A stretch of 64,000 nucleotides of DNA from Streptomyces sp. TLI_146 (lineage in GTDB: Bacteria > Actinomycetota > Actinomycetes > Streptomycetales > Streptomycetaceae). Under the pieces are notes generated by a model. The model saw nothing but the letters and a program-made list of their open reading frames with translations, was not told the DNA's origin and ran no database searches. The translations under genes were made by a program, and so were the position numbers. The DNA lies in assembly GCF_002846415.1 (NCBI RefSeq), contig NZ_PJMX01000001.1, forward strand, positions 186,001 through 250,000, given 5' to 3'. Every line of letters starts with the position of its first letter. Within the stretch, counting starts at the first letter, position 1. Of this stretch, positions 63,035-64,000 are shown one piece after another.

Positions 63035-64000
63035 TGCGGAACCGCCTCGGCATCGCGCAGGGGCGGGCAGATGTCGTCGGGGGCGACCGGCACCATGAGC
63101 ACGGCCGTGCCTCCCTGCGCGCAGAACCGTCGCGCGGCAAGAATCTCCTCGGTCAGCACGGACTTGTCGCGCAGCACTCGATAGTGATGGTCCGGCCCGT
63201 CCAGCGCAGGCGGCGGCGCGCCCGGGCGGATGAAGGGATGGCGTTCGCCATCGAGGCCGAGGCGGGCGCGTTGGGCGTCCAGCCAGCCGTAGCCGCCGTT
63301 GCACAGCACCACATACAGAACGCCGCCGTGGGCCGGAGCCGCGGCGGCGATATCCGCGCGGGCCGCGAGGAACGCTCCGTCCCCGATGAACGCGGTGACC
63401 TCGTGGTCCGGGGCGGCTCGTTTGACCCCAATGGCCGCGGCCGCTCCGAAGCCCAAGGGGGTCTGCTCCGACGGCACGATGGACCCGCCACCGGCGTGGA
63501 AGGGGAAGCAGTAGGACCACATGTCCTGCAGTCCGTTCTCCTGGACCAGCACACGGGGCTCACCGGCGGTGGCGTCGAGCGCGGCGAGCAGCTCAGCAAC
63601 GCGGATCCCCGGCAGCGTCGCCGCGCGGGCCAATTCCGCTTCCACCTCAAGCGACATGACCTTACGGGCGACGTCGATCGCGATCGTCCACGCCTCGGCC
63701 GCGTCTGTGTGCTCGGCCGTGCGGTCTTCATCCAGCGCCTGCGACCAGCCCAGCACGGCATGCCGGGCGTCCCCGAGCACGCGCGGGCCCGAGAACTCGG
63801 CCGACAGCCCGCACGGATCGACGTTGACCTGCACCACCTTGGCCGAAGGCCATGGCGTTCCGCCTTCGACGACCGTCTCCTCGAGCCGCCCGGCGAGCGA
63901 CACCACCAGGTCACACGATGACCACAGCTCACGGGCGGGGGCCGTGGCGTAGAGGCCAGCCACACCGCAGAACAGCCGGTGGTACTCGTCGACGGCACCG
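63031..64000 (-). CDS. Thiamine diphosphate-dependent enzyme (acetolactate synthase/decarboxylase superfamily), cut by window edge
   Basis: The frame is open to the right edge, so the N-terminus is missing. Visible are the central domain (CDLVVSLAGRLEETVVEGGT; VVQVNVDPCGLSAEF) and the C-terminal ThDP-binding domain. IPSEQTPLGFGAAAAIG-like SIVPSEQTPLGFGAAAAI is followed by TAFIGDGAFLAARADIA with the GDG of the ThDP motif, then VLCNGGYGWLDAQRARLG. It likely decarboxylates a 2-oxo acid, or makes a C-C bond with a second carbonyl. Stop overlaps the KS start by 4 nt. Precise reaction not assigned. Confidence 0.9.

Overview
The window is GC-rich DNA (roughly 70% by eye) with short-spaced, often overlapping genes, many GTG starts and families typical of Streptomyces: XRE/DUF5753 regulators with DUF397 partners, DUF574 SAM methyltransferase, RacP, small HATPase anti-sigma-like proteins. 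It looks like an accessory region (chromosome arm, large plasmid or composite island) of a streptomycete. Several IS elements (IS5-, IS3-, IS481-, IS630- and Mu/Tn552-type), decayed copies and gene fragments support repeated insertion and loss. I saw no rRNA, tRNA or CRISPR array.

Layout. 1-4.6 kb: a replication/primase-like DNA-binding protein (probably cut by the window edge), a membrane pentapeptide-repeat protein abutting a transposase remnant, and a small AT-richer two-gene module whose first product looks like an ADP-ribosyltransferase. 5.2-7.3 kb: a sigma-factor operon bracketed by two copies of an inverted-repeat element of about 90 bp. 7.4-24.6 kb: a probable defence island with a 1,246-aa protein ending in a PD-(D/E)xK nuclease-like motif, a CHAT protease plus NB-ARC/WD40 (bacterial NLR-like) pair that may be one protein split by a one-base frame change in a six-C run, and an ABC-three-component-like operon (nuclease effector, middle component, SMC-like ATPase) whose effector gene is cut by an IS5-family element. 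A second IS5-family element sits just upstream of it.

26-35.5 kb: Streptomyces regulatory genes (zinc-ribbon/XRE protein, sigma-region-4-like protein, DUF574 methyltransferase, XRE-DUF397 pair, HATPase), membrane proteins and a secreted HNH nuclease. 35.8-45 kb: an intact IS3 element, an intact IS481 element, a broken XRE gene, a secreted NucA/NucB-type nuclease translationally coupled to a 32-aa leader ORF, an IS630/racP junction, a GNAT acetyltransferase and a junction of an exporter fragment with a truncated IS481. 44.7-50 kb: small-molecule redox/regulatory genes (two TetR regulators with clear palindromic operators, EthD protein, two SDRs, LysR, VOC protein).

50.7-56.2 kb: a decayed IS3 copy, an ABC-F ATPase preceded by an apparently leaderless seven-codon upstream ORF, and an MFS exporter, together resembling a drug-resistance segment. 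57.2-64 kb: one minus-strand biosynthetic operon in the order ThDP enzyme, ketosynthase, condensation-domain protein, alpha-oxoamine synthase, acyl carrier protein and SDR, the first four joined by 4-nt overlaps. It continues past the right edge and probably makes an acyl-amino-ketone-type product. All functional calls rest on motif reading; no database search was run.
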